Both the position numbers and the translations under genes were made by a program. A DNA stretch of 64,000 nucleotides, from NCBI RefSeq assembly GCF_903819435.1, contig NZ_CAIJDP010000089.1, forward strand, positions 248,001 through 312,000, read 5' to 3'. A model generated the notes under the pieces. It did no database searches. It was not told where the DNA came from and saw only the letters and a list, made by a program, of their open reading frames with translations. Below, piece after piece: positions 19,709 to 30,011 of the stretch (positions are counted from its first letter, which is position 1; every line of letters starts with the position of its first letter). The stretch comes from Flavobacterium salmonis. GTDB taxonomy: Bacteria > Bacteroidota > Bacteroidia > Flavobacteriales > Flavobacteriaceae.

Positions 19709-22700
19709 TTATTTACAAAAGGTCTGTTTATTGATATCTAATTGTTTTACTTTCTGATAATATTTTTCAGATTCGGTTTCATTACCTAATCCGCTGTGAC
19801 CTAATGCCATCACATAATAACAGTGCACCTGATTTCTAACATTCAGATCATCATCCCAAATCGCCAAATCCGGAAGCGAAACCGCAAAATAATCGATTCT
19901 TGATTTTTCGAACAGGTATTTCTCTCCGTGTGCCAGCAGTTTGTTGAAACGGCTTCGGGCTTTGTCTTCATCTCCTAATTCACGCCAGGCCAGTCCCTGA
20001 TAAAAAATCTTATCCGGTTGCTGATCGTTATAGAAAAATGCCTGAACAGGCTCTGAGGATCCAAGTGTTGCCTCAACAAAATTTGCTGTTGCTTTTTCTA
20101 AATCTCCAAGACCTTTATACGCTAATCCTTTATAATAAAAAACTTCATTTTCCTCTGCATTTTTCAGTTTGCCTTCACCTAAATCGTGCGGATAAACTTC
20201 GGTTTCTTTCAGCAATTGTACTGCTTCTTCAAATCTTTTTTCTGCAATTGCTATTTTTGCCAATTCCACTCTGCACAACGTATATTGCCCTGTTACTTTT
20301 CCTTCACCTCCTTCCCAGGGATGGAATTTTCGCTGTGCAATCAATTCTTTTGCAACAGCATATTTTCCTATCTGATTGTAAAGTGTAATACGTTCAATAC
20401 ATAAATCATCACGCTCTTCGACCAAATTTGAATACTGGTTTAAAAGCTCTAATCTATATTCAGGTGATTTTCCAATTTTCTTATACAGCTGATCCAGCTC
20501 CATAAAAATTCTTGAATCGGTTGTATCCAATGCAAATGCTTTTTCTAACATTACCTGAGCCTTAACTTTATCACTTGTCTTGTTAAAATAAGCGAGTGCA
20601 AGATTTCGCAATAAAGTTGGAAACGTATCATCGATGCTGTATGACAGTTCCCAGCATTTTACAGCATCATCATATTGGCGGAAAGCGTACCAAAAATTCC
20701 CTAAATAATAAGGTGCTTTTGCATCCTTAGGATTTAAACGAATAGCGTCCTGCAGGATATTAACTTCTTCAATACGGTTTGGAAAACATTTTTCTGGTGA
20801 CTCCGCAGCGGCTTTTTTGTACCATTCTAAAGCTTTATCTTTATCTCCATCCATAGAAGAAAAATAACCCAAAGCATAATATACCATTGGATAAACTTCT
20901 CCGTTATCATTTATCGATTCCTGCAATAATCGAGAAGCTTCTTGATACAATCCGGCACCAGCAAAGTCAAGCGCATATTCGATATAACCGTGTGACCACT
21001 GACGCATAATGGTATTCATTTCGTCCAATAGAGTCTGGTCTTTTGTCAGCAGATATTTCTCAAAACGGCAACCCATGTTGAAACGGTCAATTTTGAGCGA
21101 TTCTTCAATCCATGCCAAAGCTTCCTGATTTCTGTTTAACTTTCGCAAAATAGAAGCTTTCAACTGACGTGCCTTGTGATTGTGCCAGTTGCGGATCAAT
21201 GATGATTCGACTCTTTCCAACGCTTCTGACCATTCTCCTTTTATACTGTCAATTTGTGCTAAAGCGTAAAAACCGGCGTCCTGCCACGCTGCATTCCAGG
21301 TTGATTTGAAAAGTGAATTATAAGCATCATCAAATTTCCCTTGTAATTTCAGGCAATAACCCAGATTGTATAAAGGTTCTCCATCGATTGGATTTGGATT
21401 GCGCTCTGTTAAAACTTCAACCGCAGTTCTGAAATACTTTTCGGCTTTTTCAAACTGACCTCTTCGCAGTATCAAAAGGCCGATAGCATTACTACATCTC
21501 AAATCTCTTGAATCTCTGCTTAAAGCTTCAAAATAATAATCAAGCGGATTGTAAGTAGCATGTCTGTATTGTTCCAAATGCAGTCCTGTCAAATACAATT
21601 GCTCCATTGAAGCGATATCTTTTGGATCAAGAGCCGCTTTTGCAGGATCAGGAACTGGTTTTATTTCTGGTTTTTCTTCCTGATATTGAACCAGAATTTT
21701 ACCATTCGAAGTATAAACTGTAAAAATTAAATCTTCAGAGACCGTTTCTCCAATTGAAACTCGTTTTTTATACGGATTTAAAGGCGAAATCGTAATTTCA
21801 TCCTGAAATAATACCCCGTTTTGCTTGTTTTTTAATTCAATACTCAAATTCTCATACAAACCAGTTGTATACAAAATTAGATCAGCTTCGTTTCCTTCAA
21901 TTTCAATATTAATGATCGCATCTTTTGTTGCATTTTTTACATAACCTACTTCGGCATACGGCATAAAATATTGTACCCATGACTTTTCTTCGTAAGCCTG
22001 AAGCCAGGAAAAATCAGGCTGATTGTCTGTAAAAACACCCGTCATTAATTCAATATACGGACCGTCTTTGTCTGTTAAATTTCTGTCCCATGCAAGTCCG
22101 AAATCTCCGTTCCCCCACGTCCATTGTTTTTTTCCCGGCGAAACATGATGATTGGCAACATGCAACAATCCTGCCTGCACATCATCTTGGTAACCGCCCA
22201 CAAAATTATATTTGGACTGAACCGCCATATAAGATGTTGGAACCGGAATATTTTTATATTTTGAAATGTCGACTCCGGCAGAATAGTCCTGTTTGTAATA
22301 TTCTCCAGTCGCAATTGGAAATTTAGAAACATCTCTTTTTCCGTGGTCAAATACGGCATTAACATCTGGAGGAAAAACCGATTTATAACCGTCATTCACC
22401 ACCACAGCAGGGTTTGCCCACCAAAGAAAAGTCTGAGGAAAAGCGGTACGGTTATAGATTTTTACTTTAATTTCGATGTAAGCTTTATCAGGATGCAGCG
22501 TGAATCCCTGCATTCCTTTGGTTCTAAACATTCTTTCTACTTCATTACACCATATTGTTCTGCTTCCGTCCTCATTTTCTTCAATATTATAATCTGTAGG
22601 CAAAAAAGTACTCGGACGGTGGTGCTGTGGCCAGTTGAACTCAATTCCGCCGGAAATCCAAGGTCCGGTAAGCCCCACAAGAGCCGGTTTTATAACCTGA

Positions 22701-23092
22701 TTGTAATAAACAAAATGACGCTGTTTTACTTTGTCATACGCCATGTGAACGCGCCCTCCCAGTTCAGGAAGAATCATGATTTTGATGTATTTGTTTTCTA
22801 AAAATACGGCGTTATACGGCTTATCGAATTTTTCATCTGATAATTTTTCTACAACAGGATAAGGATAAACAGCTCCTGAACTTCCCTGATATACTCGTTT
22901 TTCCAAAAAAATCGGATTCTTTTCCTCTTCACCAATTTGGTACGTAGGCAGTAAAATATCTTCTTTCCAAACACGTACAACACCATCTTCATTAACCGTT
23001 GACTGAATTAAATAGGCTGTGATTTTTTCGTCCTGCCCTGTCTCTTTTATTGTTTGTTTTGCATGTAAATTATCTGCAATTGTATTTTCCAT
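19709..23092 (-). CDS. DUF5107 / tetratricopeptide-repeat protein
   Basis: A 1127-residue protein without a signal peptide, so cytoplasmic. The N-terminal part (about 25-400) matches my memory of DUF5107. It includes KIMILPELGGRVHMAYD and GGIEFNWPQHHRPS, which recall the beta-sandwich of galactose-mutarotase-like folds. A beta linker follows, then about a dozen TPR-type helix pairs from about 500 to the C-terminus. It starts 15 bases after the sugar permease gene ends, so the two are co-transcribed. Such proteins recur in Bacteroidota sugar loci next to transporters, but their reaction is unknown to me. A role in cytoplasmic handling of the imported sugar is an inference from position. Confidence 0.75.
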   Translation of the reverse strand: MENTIADNLHAKQTIKETGQDEKITAYLIQSTVNEDGVVRVWKEDILLPTYQIGEEEKNPIFLEKRVYQGSSGAVYPYPVVEKLSDEKFDKPYNAVFLENKYIKIMILPELGGRVHMAYDKVKQRHFVYYNQVIKPALVGLTGPWISGGIEFNWPQHHRPSTFLPTDYNIEENEDGSRTIWCNEVERMFRTKGMQGFTLHPDKAYIEIKVKIYNRTAFPQTFLWWANPAVVVNDGYKSVFPPDVNAVFDHGKRDVSKFPIATGEYYKQDYSAGVDISKYKNIPVPTSYMAVQSKYNFVGGYQDDVQAGLLHVANHHVSPGKKQWTWGNGDFGLAWDRNLTDKDGPYIELMTGVFTDNQPDFSWLQAYEEKSWVQYFMPYAEVGYVKNATKDAIINIEIEGNEADLILYTTGLYENLSIELKNKQNGVLFQDEITISPLNPYKKRVSIGETVSEDLIFTVYTSNGKILVQYQEEKPEIKPVPDPAKAALDPKDIASMEQLYLTGLHLEQYRHATYNPLDYYFEALSRDSRDLRCSNAIGLLILRRGQFEKAEKYFRTAVEVLTERNPNPIDGEPLYNLGYCLKLQGKFDDAYNSLFKSTWNAAWQDAGFYALAQIDSIKGEWSEALERVESSLIRNWHNHKARQLKASILRKLNRNQEALAWIEESLKIDRFNMGCRFEKYLLTKDQTLLDEMNTIMRQWSHGYIEYALDFAGAGLYQEASRLLQESINDNGEVYPMVYYALGYFSSMDGDKDKALEWYKKAAAESPEKCFPNRIEEVNILQDAIRLNPKDAKAPYYLGNFWYAFRQYDDAVKCWELSYSIDDTFPTLLRNLALAYFNKTSDKVKAQVMLEKAFALDTTDSRIFMELDQLYKKIGKSPEYRLELLNQYSNLVEERDDLCIERITLYNQIGKYAVAKELIAQRKFHPWEGGEGKVTGQYTLCRVELAKIAIAEKRFEEAVQLLKETEVYPHDLGEGKLKNAEENEVFYYKGLAYKGLGDLEKATANFVEATLGSSEPVQAFFYNDQQPDKIFYQGLAWRELGDEDKARSRFNKLLAHGEKYLFEKSRIDYFAVSLPDLAIWDDDLNVRNQVHCYYVMALGHSGLGNETESEKYYQKVKQLDINKQTFCK

Positions 23093-23106
23093 TTTATTAT
23101 ATACTA

Positions 23107-24483
23107 TTATTTTGTCAATTCATTTTCTATTTCTTCTAAAGACTTTCCTTTAGTTTCCGGCAGCGAAATGCGAAGGAAAAAGTATCCTGCTAAGCAGATA
23201 ACCCCATAAAGCCAGAATGTTCCGTACGATCCAAGACTTTTGTTTAGTATCGGAAAAGTATAAGTAAGTACAAAACAGGCTGTCCAAAGAGCGAAAGTCG
23301 AAACCGCCATTGCCATGGCACGTATTTTTGTGGGGAATATTTCAGATAAAACGACCCAGGTAATGGGTGCCAATGTCATGGCATAGCAGGAAATCGCAGC
23401 AATAACAAGTCCTAAAACTGCAAGCCCTGTTATTTCAAAATAATAGCAGGTGCCAAGTGCTGCATAGATGAAAAACAATCCTATTGAACCGATAAGCATC
23501 AATGTTCTTCTTCCCCATCTGTCGACAAAATACATTCCTGCAAAAGTGAAGATTACATTCGTTACACCTGTAATTACGATATTGAACAAGATATCCGAAA
23601 CGCCATAACCGGCTGCTGAAAATATTTCCTGAGCATAATTAAAAATCACGTTGATACCGCACCATTGCTGAAAAGCCGCAATCACGATTCCTAACAAAAG
23701 AATCTTTAGCATTTTACCTTCAAATAGCATTTTATAATTGGCTTCTTCTTTGACGTCTCCGGCACTTAATTTTAATTCTTCAATTTGTTCTCTTGCAAAG
23801 GCAAGCCCGCCAATTTTAGTAAAAACAGATTCGGCTTTTGCATATTTACGCTGACTCGCCAGCCATCTTGGACTTTCTGGTATAATTAGTATCAAAACAA
23901 AAAAGGCTACTGACGGAATGGCTCCCGCCCAAAACATGTATCTCCAGCCCCATTGACCGTTCCAGGAATTCAAAATATCCTGTCCTTCTACAATTGGGTC
24001 TGCAATTAACCAATTCACAATTTGAGCCGCCAATATTCCTATTACAACCGTTAACTGATTTATCGAAACAAATTTTCCTCTGGATTCACTTGGAGCGATT
24101 TCGGCTATATACATTGGTGAAAGATTTGAAGCGATTCCAATTCCGATACCGCCAACAACTCTCCATATAATAAACCATTCAATAGTATCGACTATTCCGG
24201 TGCCAACTGCTGCCAGTGTAAAAAAGATTGAAGCTACAATCATTAGTGGTTTTCTTCCGTATTTATCAGATAAACTTCCCGAAATCATTACACCCAAGAG
24301 GCATCCTAAAATAGCGCTTCCCATTACCCATCCCTGCATCGAAGGTGAATTGGCAATATTAAAAAAGACTTCATAAAATGGTTTCGCACCACCAATTACA
24401 ACCCAGTCATATCCGAACAGTAATCCGCCCATGGCTGAAACCAATGCGATAAAAAGCAGGTATGAAGAATTAAACTTATTCAT
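23107..24483 (-). CDS. Sugar-porter family MFS transporter (sugar:H+ symporter)
   Basis: A 458-residue inner-membrane protein with 12 predicted membrane segments. Family signatures are present in order: GGLLFGYD near the first helix, DKYGRKPLM in loop 2-3, PESPRWLA after helix 6, DRWGRRTLM in loop 8-9, and PETKGKSLEEIE at the end. These identify the sugar-porter family (AraE, XylE, GalP). The likely substrate is a monosaccharide released by the PUL enzymes, such as L-arabinose or D-galactose. It heads a two-gene unit with the DUF5107 gene. The divergent AraC-type gene, 362 bases away, is the obvious candidate regulator. Confidence 0.92.
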   Translation of the reverse strand: MNKFNSSYLLFIALVSAMGGLLFGYDWVVIGGAKPFYEVFFNIANSPSMQGWVMGSAILGCLLGVMISGSLSDKYGRKPLMIVASIFFTLAAVGTGIVDTIEWFIIWRVVGGIGIGIASNLSPMYIAEIAPSESRGKFVSINQLTVVIGILAAQIVNWLIADPIVEGQDILNSWNGQWGWRYMFWAGAIPSVAFFVLILIIPESPRWLASQRKYAKAESVFTKIGGLAFAREQIEELKLSAGDVKEEANYKMLFEGKMLKILLLGIVIAAFQQWCGINVIFNYAQEIFSAAGYGVSDILFNIVITGVTNVIFTFAGMYFVDRWGRRTLMLIGSIGLFFIYAALGTCYYFEITGLAVLGLVIAAISCYAMTLAPITWVVLSEIFPTKIRAMAMAVSTFALWTACFVLTYTFPILNKSLGSYGTFWLYGVICLAGYFFLRISLPETKGKSLEEIENELTK

Positions 24484-24845
24484 ATGTATAATTTTAAATT
24501 AATTTATTATTTACAAATATCGCTAGTTGGCAGGCTTTTAAAAATGTAATATTTATGCAAAACATGTATAAAACAACGATTTTAAACAAACCATTGTCAT
24601 ACTAAAAATAAAAAAACCTTTTTTTATTGCAAATACATTTTTAGAGTTAAAAACTAACATAACAAACAACTTTAATATAAAAAATATCCAACTAAAGCAT
24701 TATTTACGATACATTATCATACCTTTTTAAGTAACATAATTACATAATATGTAAATTATCACGGTTAAGTTATACATATATTTTCTTAAATTTGATTTTT
24801 GAATACATCTCAAATGTTTAGTTTCTACAATAAATATAATTTAAT
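24484..24845. promoter_or_regulatory. Divergent control region of permease operon and araC-type gene
   Basis: A 362-base, very AT-rich gap with no gene. On the plus strand TAAATTTG (24787-24794) matches the Bacteroidota -7 element TANNTTTG, about 50 bases before the araC-type start. The -33 TTTG is not clear; TTAAG near 24764 is the nearest candidate. I found no equally good element for the permease gene on the minus strand. Operator sites for the AraC-type protein are expected here but cannot be marked. Confidence 0.45.
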
Positions 24846-25730
24846 ATGAATCAAATAGCAGATGGTTTTAAGGGCGAAAGAGCAATCGTTGTTCCATATA
24901 GTGTACGTAATTTTCAATCAGGCAATGAATTGACAAAAAACGCATTTATTACACATATTGGTTATTATCCTAATGCAAAATATCATTTTAGAAAACGGTC
25001 AAAAGGCGCACTTGAAAACATTCTTATTTATTGTGAAACCGGAAAAGGTTTTATAACCCTTGAAAACGAACAATTCTCGCTTACGAAAGATCAGGCTTTT
25101 ATAATTCCGGCTCACAAAGCACATAGCTATGAAGCAGAAATTTCTAAACCCTGGAGTATTTACTGGCTCCATTTTAAAGGAAATTCAAACTCTTTACATA
25201 CTGCTGTTTCAGGAAAGATCCTAAATCTAAACGACAGCAGATCAACGGACAGATTAAATTTATTCGAAGAAATATATCAAAATCTGGAAATGGGTTTTAA
25301 TCCTGACAATCTTGAATATTCCAGCATTTGTCTGCAGCATTTTCTGGCCAGTCTAAAATACACCGATCAATTCTTAAAAATAAAAACAGCAGACACAGAG
25401 GTATTAGATGTTATACCACTAAGTATTATTTACATGAAAAATAACCTAACTGGTAAAATCACGCTGTATGATATTGCACAGCATGCCGGTTATTCGAGTT
25501 CGCATTTTGGGTCTCTGTTTTTAGAGAAAACCTCCTTTACCCCTATGGACTATTACAATCAGTTAAAAATTCAGAAGTCCTGCTCTCTTTTGCAGTTCAG
25601 CACCATGAAAATAAAGGAAATTGCTTATTTCTTGGGCTATTATGACCCGTTTCATTTTTCAAAATCATTTAGGATGGTCATGGAAATATCTCCCAGGGAA
25701 TACCGGCTTAAATATAAAACTACTGTTTAA
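24846..25730 (+). CDS. AraC-family transcriptional regulator
   Basis: A 294-residue cytoplasmic regulator. The N-terminal cupin-like sugar-binding domain (about 20-150) includes GFITLENEQF and IIPAHKAHSYEA, typical of the AraC ligand-binding fold. The C-terminal double helix-turn-helix (about 190-290) has ITLYDIAQHAGYSSSHF and IKEIAYFLGYYDPFHFSKSFR. It is divergent from the permease/DUF5107 operon and likely controls it in response to a free monosaccharide, in contrast to the oligosaccharide-sensing hybrid regulator next door. Target and ligand are inferred from position. Confidence 0.9.
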   Translation: MNQIADGFKGERAIVVPYSVRNFQSGNELTKNAFITHIGYYPNAKYHFRKRSKGALENILIYCETGKGFITLENEQFSLTKDQAFIIPAHKAHSYEAEISKPWSIYWLHFKGNSNSLHTAVSGKILNLNDSRSTDRLNLFEEIYQNLEMGFNPDNLEYSSICLQHFLASLKYTDQFLKIKTADTEVLDVIPLSIIYMKNNLTGKITLYDIAQHAGYSSSHFGSLFLEKTSFTPMDYYNQLKIQKSCSLLQFSTMKIKEIAYFLGYYDPFHFSKSFRMVMEISPREYRLKYKTTV

Positions 25731-25755
25731 TCGCTATTTGAATCATCAAAAAGGG

Positions 25756-25778
25756 CTTCAACTCCGCTCAGCCTGACA
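25756..25778. repeat. Dispersed short repeat, copy 2
   Basis: The core CTTCAACTCCGCTCAGCCTG is almost identical to 35561-35580. It lies in the 75-base gap between the convergent araC-type gene and the hybrid regulator gene. Confidence 0.55.
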
Positions 25779-25805
25779 ACTGTTTTGAATTACACCCAGC
25801 AAGTA

Positions 25806-28800
25806 CTATTTAATAATATTCAAATCAGAATTAAAAGAACTCTTATACTTTTTGATGTATTCTGAAGGTGTCATTCCAAATAATTTCACGAATTGCTGTC
25901 TGAAATATTTCGGGTCTTCAAAACCAACCTCAGCACTTGCCTGTGCAATATTAATATCTTCAGTAAGCATCAACATGGCAGCTCTTCGGATTCGCAGTGA
26001 ACGTATAAAAGCGTTTAGAGTCTGTCCCGAAATGATCTTAATTTTGGTATAAAGTGTTCTATGGCTCATACCCATTTCAAGAGCAAAAGTTCTAATTGTA
26101 AAATCTCTTTTGTGAATATTAGCTTCTACAATATCAATACATTTTTTCAGCATTTCCTGATATTCTACAGGGACTTTCTGTGTATTCTCTTTTAAAGTTA
26201 TGCTATTTAAGAAATAGGTTCGTAAATTGCTTCTGTTTCGCAATAACGATTCGACACGGGCCACGAGTATCTCATCATCAAATGGTTTCGTGATATAATC
26301 ATCCGCACCATCATTTATTCCCTGCAAATGGGTTTCAGGATTTTTTGATGCGGTTAACAGAATTACAGGAATATGAGATAAATCATTGCTTTCTTTTATT
26401 TTTCGGCATAATTCAAGACCATCCATTTCTTCCATGGTAATATCGCTGATTACCAAATCGGGCATGTGTTTTTTGGTTAGTTTTAAACCCTCTTCACCAT
26501 TTTCGGCACTATACACTATATGATTTTCAGAAAATAATTTGATTAGATATCCTCTTATTTCAGCGTTGTCGTCAACAATTAAAACCGTTCTTTTTTCAGT
26601 AAGCATCACTTTTTGTAAATCACTTTCGGAAACTACTGTATTAACTGGCGCATTGCTTTCTTCGGCATCATCAATAATCAATTCATCAAAAAGCTGACTT
26701 CTTTTTTGAACGTCGTTTGTAATTTCTGCATTTTCAAAATGGCTGTCTCCTTTCAGAAAAGTTAATTTAAACGTACTCCCTTTACCAGGTTCACTGCTAC
26801 AGCTTACAGTTCCTTTATGTTTGTCTGTAAAATATTTGACAATATAAAGCCCGATTCCAAAACCGGTTCCAATAGAAACTTTTGAATTGATTTGTTTGAA
26901 TTTTTCGAAGATTACCTCAATATCTTTTTTCTCGATTCCATCGCCGTTATCAGCGATCTCTAGCTGTACATCATCATCAGTTTCTGTAAGTTTAAGATCA
27001 ATCTGCCCACCAATTGAGGTATACTTAAAAGCATTTGACATCAGGTTAAACAGTGAGATTTCAATTTTTTCATAATCACCGATAATCACAATTTCATGAT
27101 CCGGAATATCAAAATTGTATTTTATATTCTTCTCTTTTGCCTGATTTACAAAACACTGATACACTTCATTACAAAGATTGTTGACATTTATAGGAGATAA
27201 TCTAAGGGAATCAGCATCATTTTCGGCTTTTCTAAAAAGCAGAAGCTGATCTACCAGACTCAAAAGTCTTCTGGCATTTCGGTGTGCAATAGCCAAATCA
27301 CTTCCTGAAGATCCATTTTGAACACTTTCTTTCTGAACTGCTTTTTTAAGCGGATTTATAATGAGCGAAAGCGGTGTTCTGAATTCGTGTGAAATATAGG
27401 TAAACATCGATGATTGTTTCTCAGCAACTTCTTTTTCTTTCTTGCTTTCAAGTTCAGCGATTTTTACCTTATATTTTAATTTTTCCTTATTCTTTTGATA
27501 ATCAAGATACACAAAAAGAATTCCTGCCACAGCCAGAACATATAAACTATAAGCCCACCACGTTCTGTACCAGGGCGGCAAAACTTCAATTGAAATCAGA
27601 TTGATTTCATTGTTCCAGCCCCCCTCAAAATTGGTGGTTTTTACTTTAAAAGTATATTTTCCTTCCGGCAGTCTTGAATAGTTTGCCTTTCGGGCCTGAC
27701 CCACATAATTCCATTGGTCATCCCAGCCGTCGAGCAGGTAAGCATAATTTATTTTATCGGCATTATTATAATCCAAAGCAACAAATTCTACCGATAAAGT
27801 GGTCTGATCGTAATCCAGACTTACTTCTTTCATTTTGTCGGAGTCTAAAGTTGTTACTTCCACTCCGCTTACTTCAATTGGCTGATTGTTGACATAAAAA
27901 TCAGTCAGCAATACGTTATTTTTTTGATTGAAACCCTTAATCGCTTCCGGAAAAAAGATATTAAAACCGTTTATACCGCCAAAAAGAAATTCGCCTGTCG
28001 ATAATTGAATCCCGGCATTAAAACTAAACTGATTGCTTTGAAGTCCGTCATTTACAGAAAAATTACGGAATGTTTTTCGTTTTTTATCAAATCTGCAAAT
28101 ACCGCTGTAAGTACTCATCCAGAGATTCCCTTCCTTATCTTCAAGTAATCTCAAAACCGTATTTGACGGAAGGCCTTCATCTGTAGTAAATCTTTTAATA
28201 CGATTGGTTTTTCTGTCAAACATAACCAATCCGCCTTCCTGTGTCCCCAGCCAGAGATTTTTGTCCTTATCTTCATGAATACATCGAATCGGATTGCCAA
28301 TTACCGTTTTTTTGACTTTTTTTGGTGTTTTTTCTATACAAAACAAAGTACTGTAATTTGCTCCCCAAAGCTTACCATCCCTGGTTTCTATTAGACATTG
28401 CAAATTATTGATGTTTCGGTCAAAAAGTACAAAACTGTTTTTATTGCGGTCAAAAAGATACAAGGAACCTTCGTTTGTAGCACTTGCCCAGATATTAGCT
28501 TTTGAATCCATATAAACAAACCAGATGTTTTTTTCTATTTGTTTGGTATATGGGTTGTAACATGAAAACTGGGTTACACTGTTATTATTTTTATTAATTC
28601 GGTTTACACCTCCGGCCCAGGTAGAGATCCAGATATCGTTATTATTATCACGTGTTATTCCGGTAATAAATTTGCTCGAAAGGGTATTTCCGTAGTTTAC
28701 ATAAGTATTATTTTTTCGGTTCCAGTATTTTAAACCTGCACCGTCTGTTCCTACCCAAATGTTATTTTTCTCATCCTCGCAAAAAGACAAAATAAAATTT

Positions 28801-29846
28801 TCAGCGGGATCTTTTGCATTATATCTAATGCTTTTAAAATACTTGGGAATATTGCTTAGCATACTGACTCCGCCACGCAATGAACCAAACCATTTATTTC
28901 CGGTTTTATCTTCATACAAACTCCAAACCGAATTACTTTTGGCCAGTTGATTACCATTAACTTCATTCTGCCAAATAGCCTGGTTACCAATAATTCTGTA
29001 AATCCCACAACCGTCAGTCGTAATCCAGATTTCTTTTTTCTTATCAACAAGAATATCGGTAACACTGCATTTATTTGAAAAATAATTCTCAGAAAGAGTA
29101 CCCGATCTTGTATCAAAAAGAAAAAGCCCTTCATCTGTGCCTAACCAAAGGTTTCTATCAGAAGCCGGTTTCATTGCTTTTACTTCTTTCGAAAGCGGAA
29201 AAACTACTTGTAAAACTTTAGACTGATAGGAATACCTGCAGATTCCAATATTACGGACATATACCCAGGAATGGCTGTTTTTTTTATCATCCTGAATAGC
29301 TACTGCATCATAATTATCAATACTATTTTTTTTACCTTGAATTTTAAGCGGAATTTGTTTGCCGATGAAAGAGCCGTTTTCAAAACTTATCAATCCTAAA
29401 CTCTGAGAAGCTATCAGTACTAAATCATCAGAAACAGAACGCATCTGATGAATAATGTCTTTTAAAACTTTTACTTTTTTATTTGTAGCTGTATAACGAA
29501 CAGGATGAAATGTGGCTGTATTTTTATTGTAAATACAAACCCCATTCGAACCACCAACCCAGATATTTTTTTTCGAGTCTCCTTCGATGTTATAAATAGT
29601 ATTGAATGGCAAGGATTTTTTATCGTTGATACGGTTTCGGAATACTTTAAAATTATATCCGTCATATCGGTTCAGTCCATCATAAGTTCCAAACCACATA
29701 TAACCATCACTATCCTGAAATATTGTAGTCACCGAATTGTTGGATAACCCATCAGATATGTCAAGAAATTTTACCGGATTCTCCTGCGCCGAAACAAGTG
29801 CGTAAAATCCCACTAATAGAATCAGGTTTATAAAAAATTTCTTCAA
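25806..29846 (-). CDS. Hybrid two-component system regulator (HTCS)
   Basis: A 1346-residue single-protein sensor-regulator, the usual PUL switch. A signal peptide (1-20) leads to two tandem seven-bladed propellers built from repeats of the type W-GT-GL--Y (about 25-690), a Y_Y_Y domain (about 690-755), and one membrane helix (about 762-783). The histidine kinase follows with phosphoacceptor H820 in SHEFRTP and an ATPase domain with NAFKYT, DNGDGI and GFGIGLYIV. The receiver has D1135 in VISDITM, and the AraC-type HTH occupies about 1240-1335. The periplasmic part should bind an oligosaccharide from the target glycan, and the cytoplasmic part should activate the susC/D operon. All key residues are present. 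Confidence 0.95.
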   Translation of the reverse strand: MKKFFINLILLVGFYALVSAQENPVKFLDISDGLSNNSVTTIFQDSDGYMWFGTYDGLNRYDGYNFKVFRNRINDKKSLPFNTIYNIEGDSKKNIWVGGSNGVCIYNKNTATFHPVRYTATNKKVKVLKDIIHQMRSVSDDLVLIASQSLGLISFENGSFIGKQIPLKIQGKKNSIDNYDAVAIQDDKKNSHSWVYVRNIGICRYSYQSKVLQVVFPLSKEVKAMKPASDRNLWLGTDEGLFLFDTRSGTLSENYFSNKCSVTDILVDKKKEIWITTDGCGIYRIIGNQAIWQNEVNGNQLAKSNSVWSLYEDKTGNKWFGSLRGGVSMLSNIPKYFKSIRYNAKDPAENFILSFCEDEKNNIWVGTDGAGLKYWNRKNNTYVNYGNTLSSKFITGITRDNNNDIWISTWAGGVNRINKNNNSVTQFSCYNPYTKQIEKNIWFVYMDSKANIWASATNEGSLYLFDRNKNSFVLFDRNINNLQCLIETRDGKLWGANYSTLFCIEKTPKKVKKTVIGNPIRCIHEDKDKNLWLGTQEGGLVMFDRKTNRIKRFTTDEGLPSNTVLRLLEDKEGNLWMSTYSGICRFDKKRKTFRNFSVNDGLQSNQFSFNAGIQLSTGEFLFGGINGFNIFFPEAIKGFNQKNNVLLTDFYVNNQPIEVSGVEVTTLDSDKMKEVSLDYDQTTLSVEFVALDYNNADKINYAYLLDGWDDQWNYVGQARKANYSRLPEGKYTFKVKTTNFEGGWNNEINLISIEVLPPWYRTWWAYSLYVLAVAGILFVYLDYQKNKEKLKYKVKIAELESKKEKEVAEKQSSMFTYISHEFRTPLSLIINPLKKAVQKESVQNGSSGSDLAIAHRNARRLLSLVDQLLLFRKAENDADSLRLSPINVNNLCNEVYQCFVNQAKEKNIKYNFDIPDHEIVIIGDYEKIEISLFNLMSNAFKYTSIGGQIDLKLTETDDDVQLEIADNGDGIEKKDIEVIFEKFKQINSKVSIGTGFGIGLYIVKYFTDKHKGTVSCSSEPGKGSTFKLTFLKGDSHFENAEITNDVQKRSQLFDELIIDDAEESNAPVNTVVSESDLQKVMLTEKRTVLIVDDNAEIRGYLIKLFSENHIVYSAENGEEGLKLTKKHMPDLVISDITMEEMDGLELCRKIKESNDLSHIPVILLTASKNPETHLQGINDGADDYITKPFDDEILVARVESLLRNRSNLRTYFLNSITLKENTQKVPVEYQEMLKKCIDIVEANIHKRDFTIRTFALEMGMSHRTLYTKIKIISGQTLNAFIRSLRIRRAAMLMLTEDINIAQASAEVGFEDPKYFRQQFVKLFGMTPSEYIKKYKSSFNSDLNIIK

Positions 29847-29972
29847 GATTTGTTTATTTTAAATTGAAAAGAATAATCAAGCAATAAATTTATCAATAAT
29901 TTAAAAAATCACAAGAAAAAAGAATAAAAAATAAATAAAATCACAATTTACCTATATTATTAAAAGTTCGAT

Positions 29973-29980
29973 TATATTTG
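29973..29980 (+). promoter_or_regulatory. -7 promoter element for the 119-residue gene
   Basis: TATATTTG matches the Bacteroidota -7 consensus TANNTTTG exactly. It lies 32 bases before the start codon at 30012. A clear -33 TTTG is missing, so the call rests on the -7 box and its position. Confidence 0.45.
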
Positions 29981-30011
29981 CCGACTTTCTTTTTAAAACA
30001 CAAATAAAATA

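Noticed and set aside
22343..22801. 152-residue plus-strand frame inside the DUF5107 gene
   Set aside because: Antisense shadow; composition is typical of a reversed coding strand.
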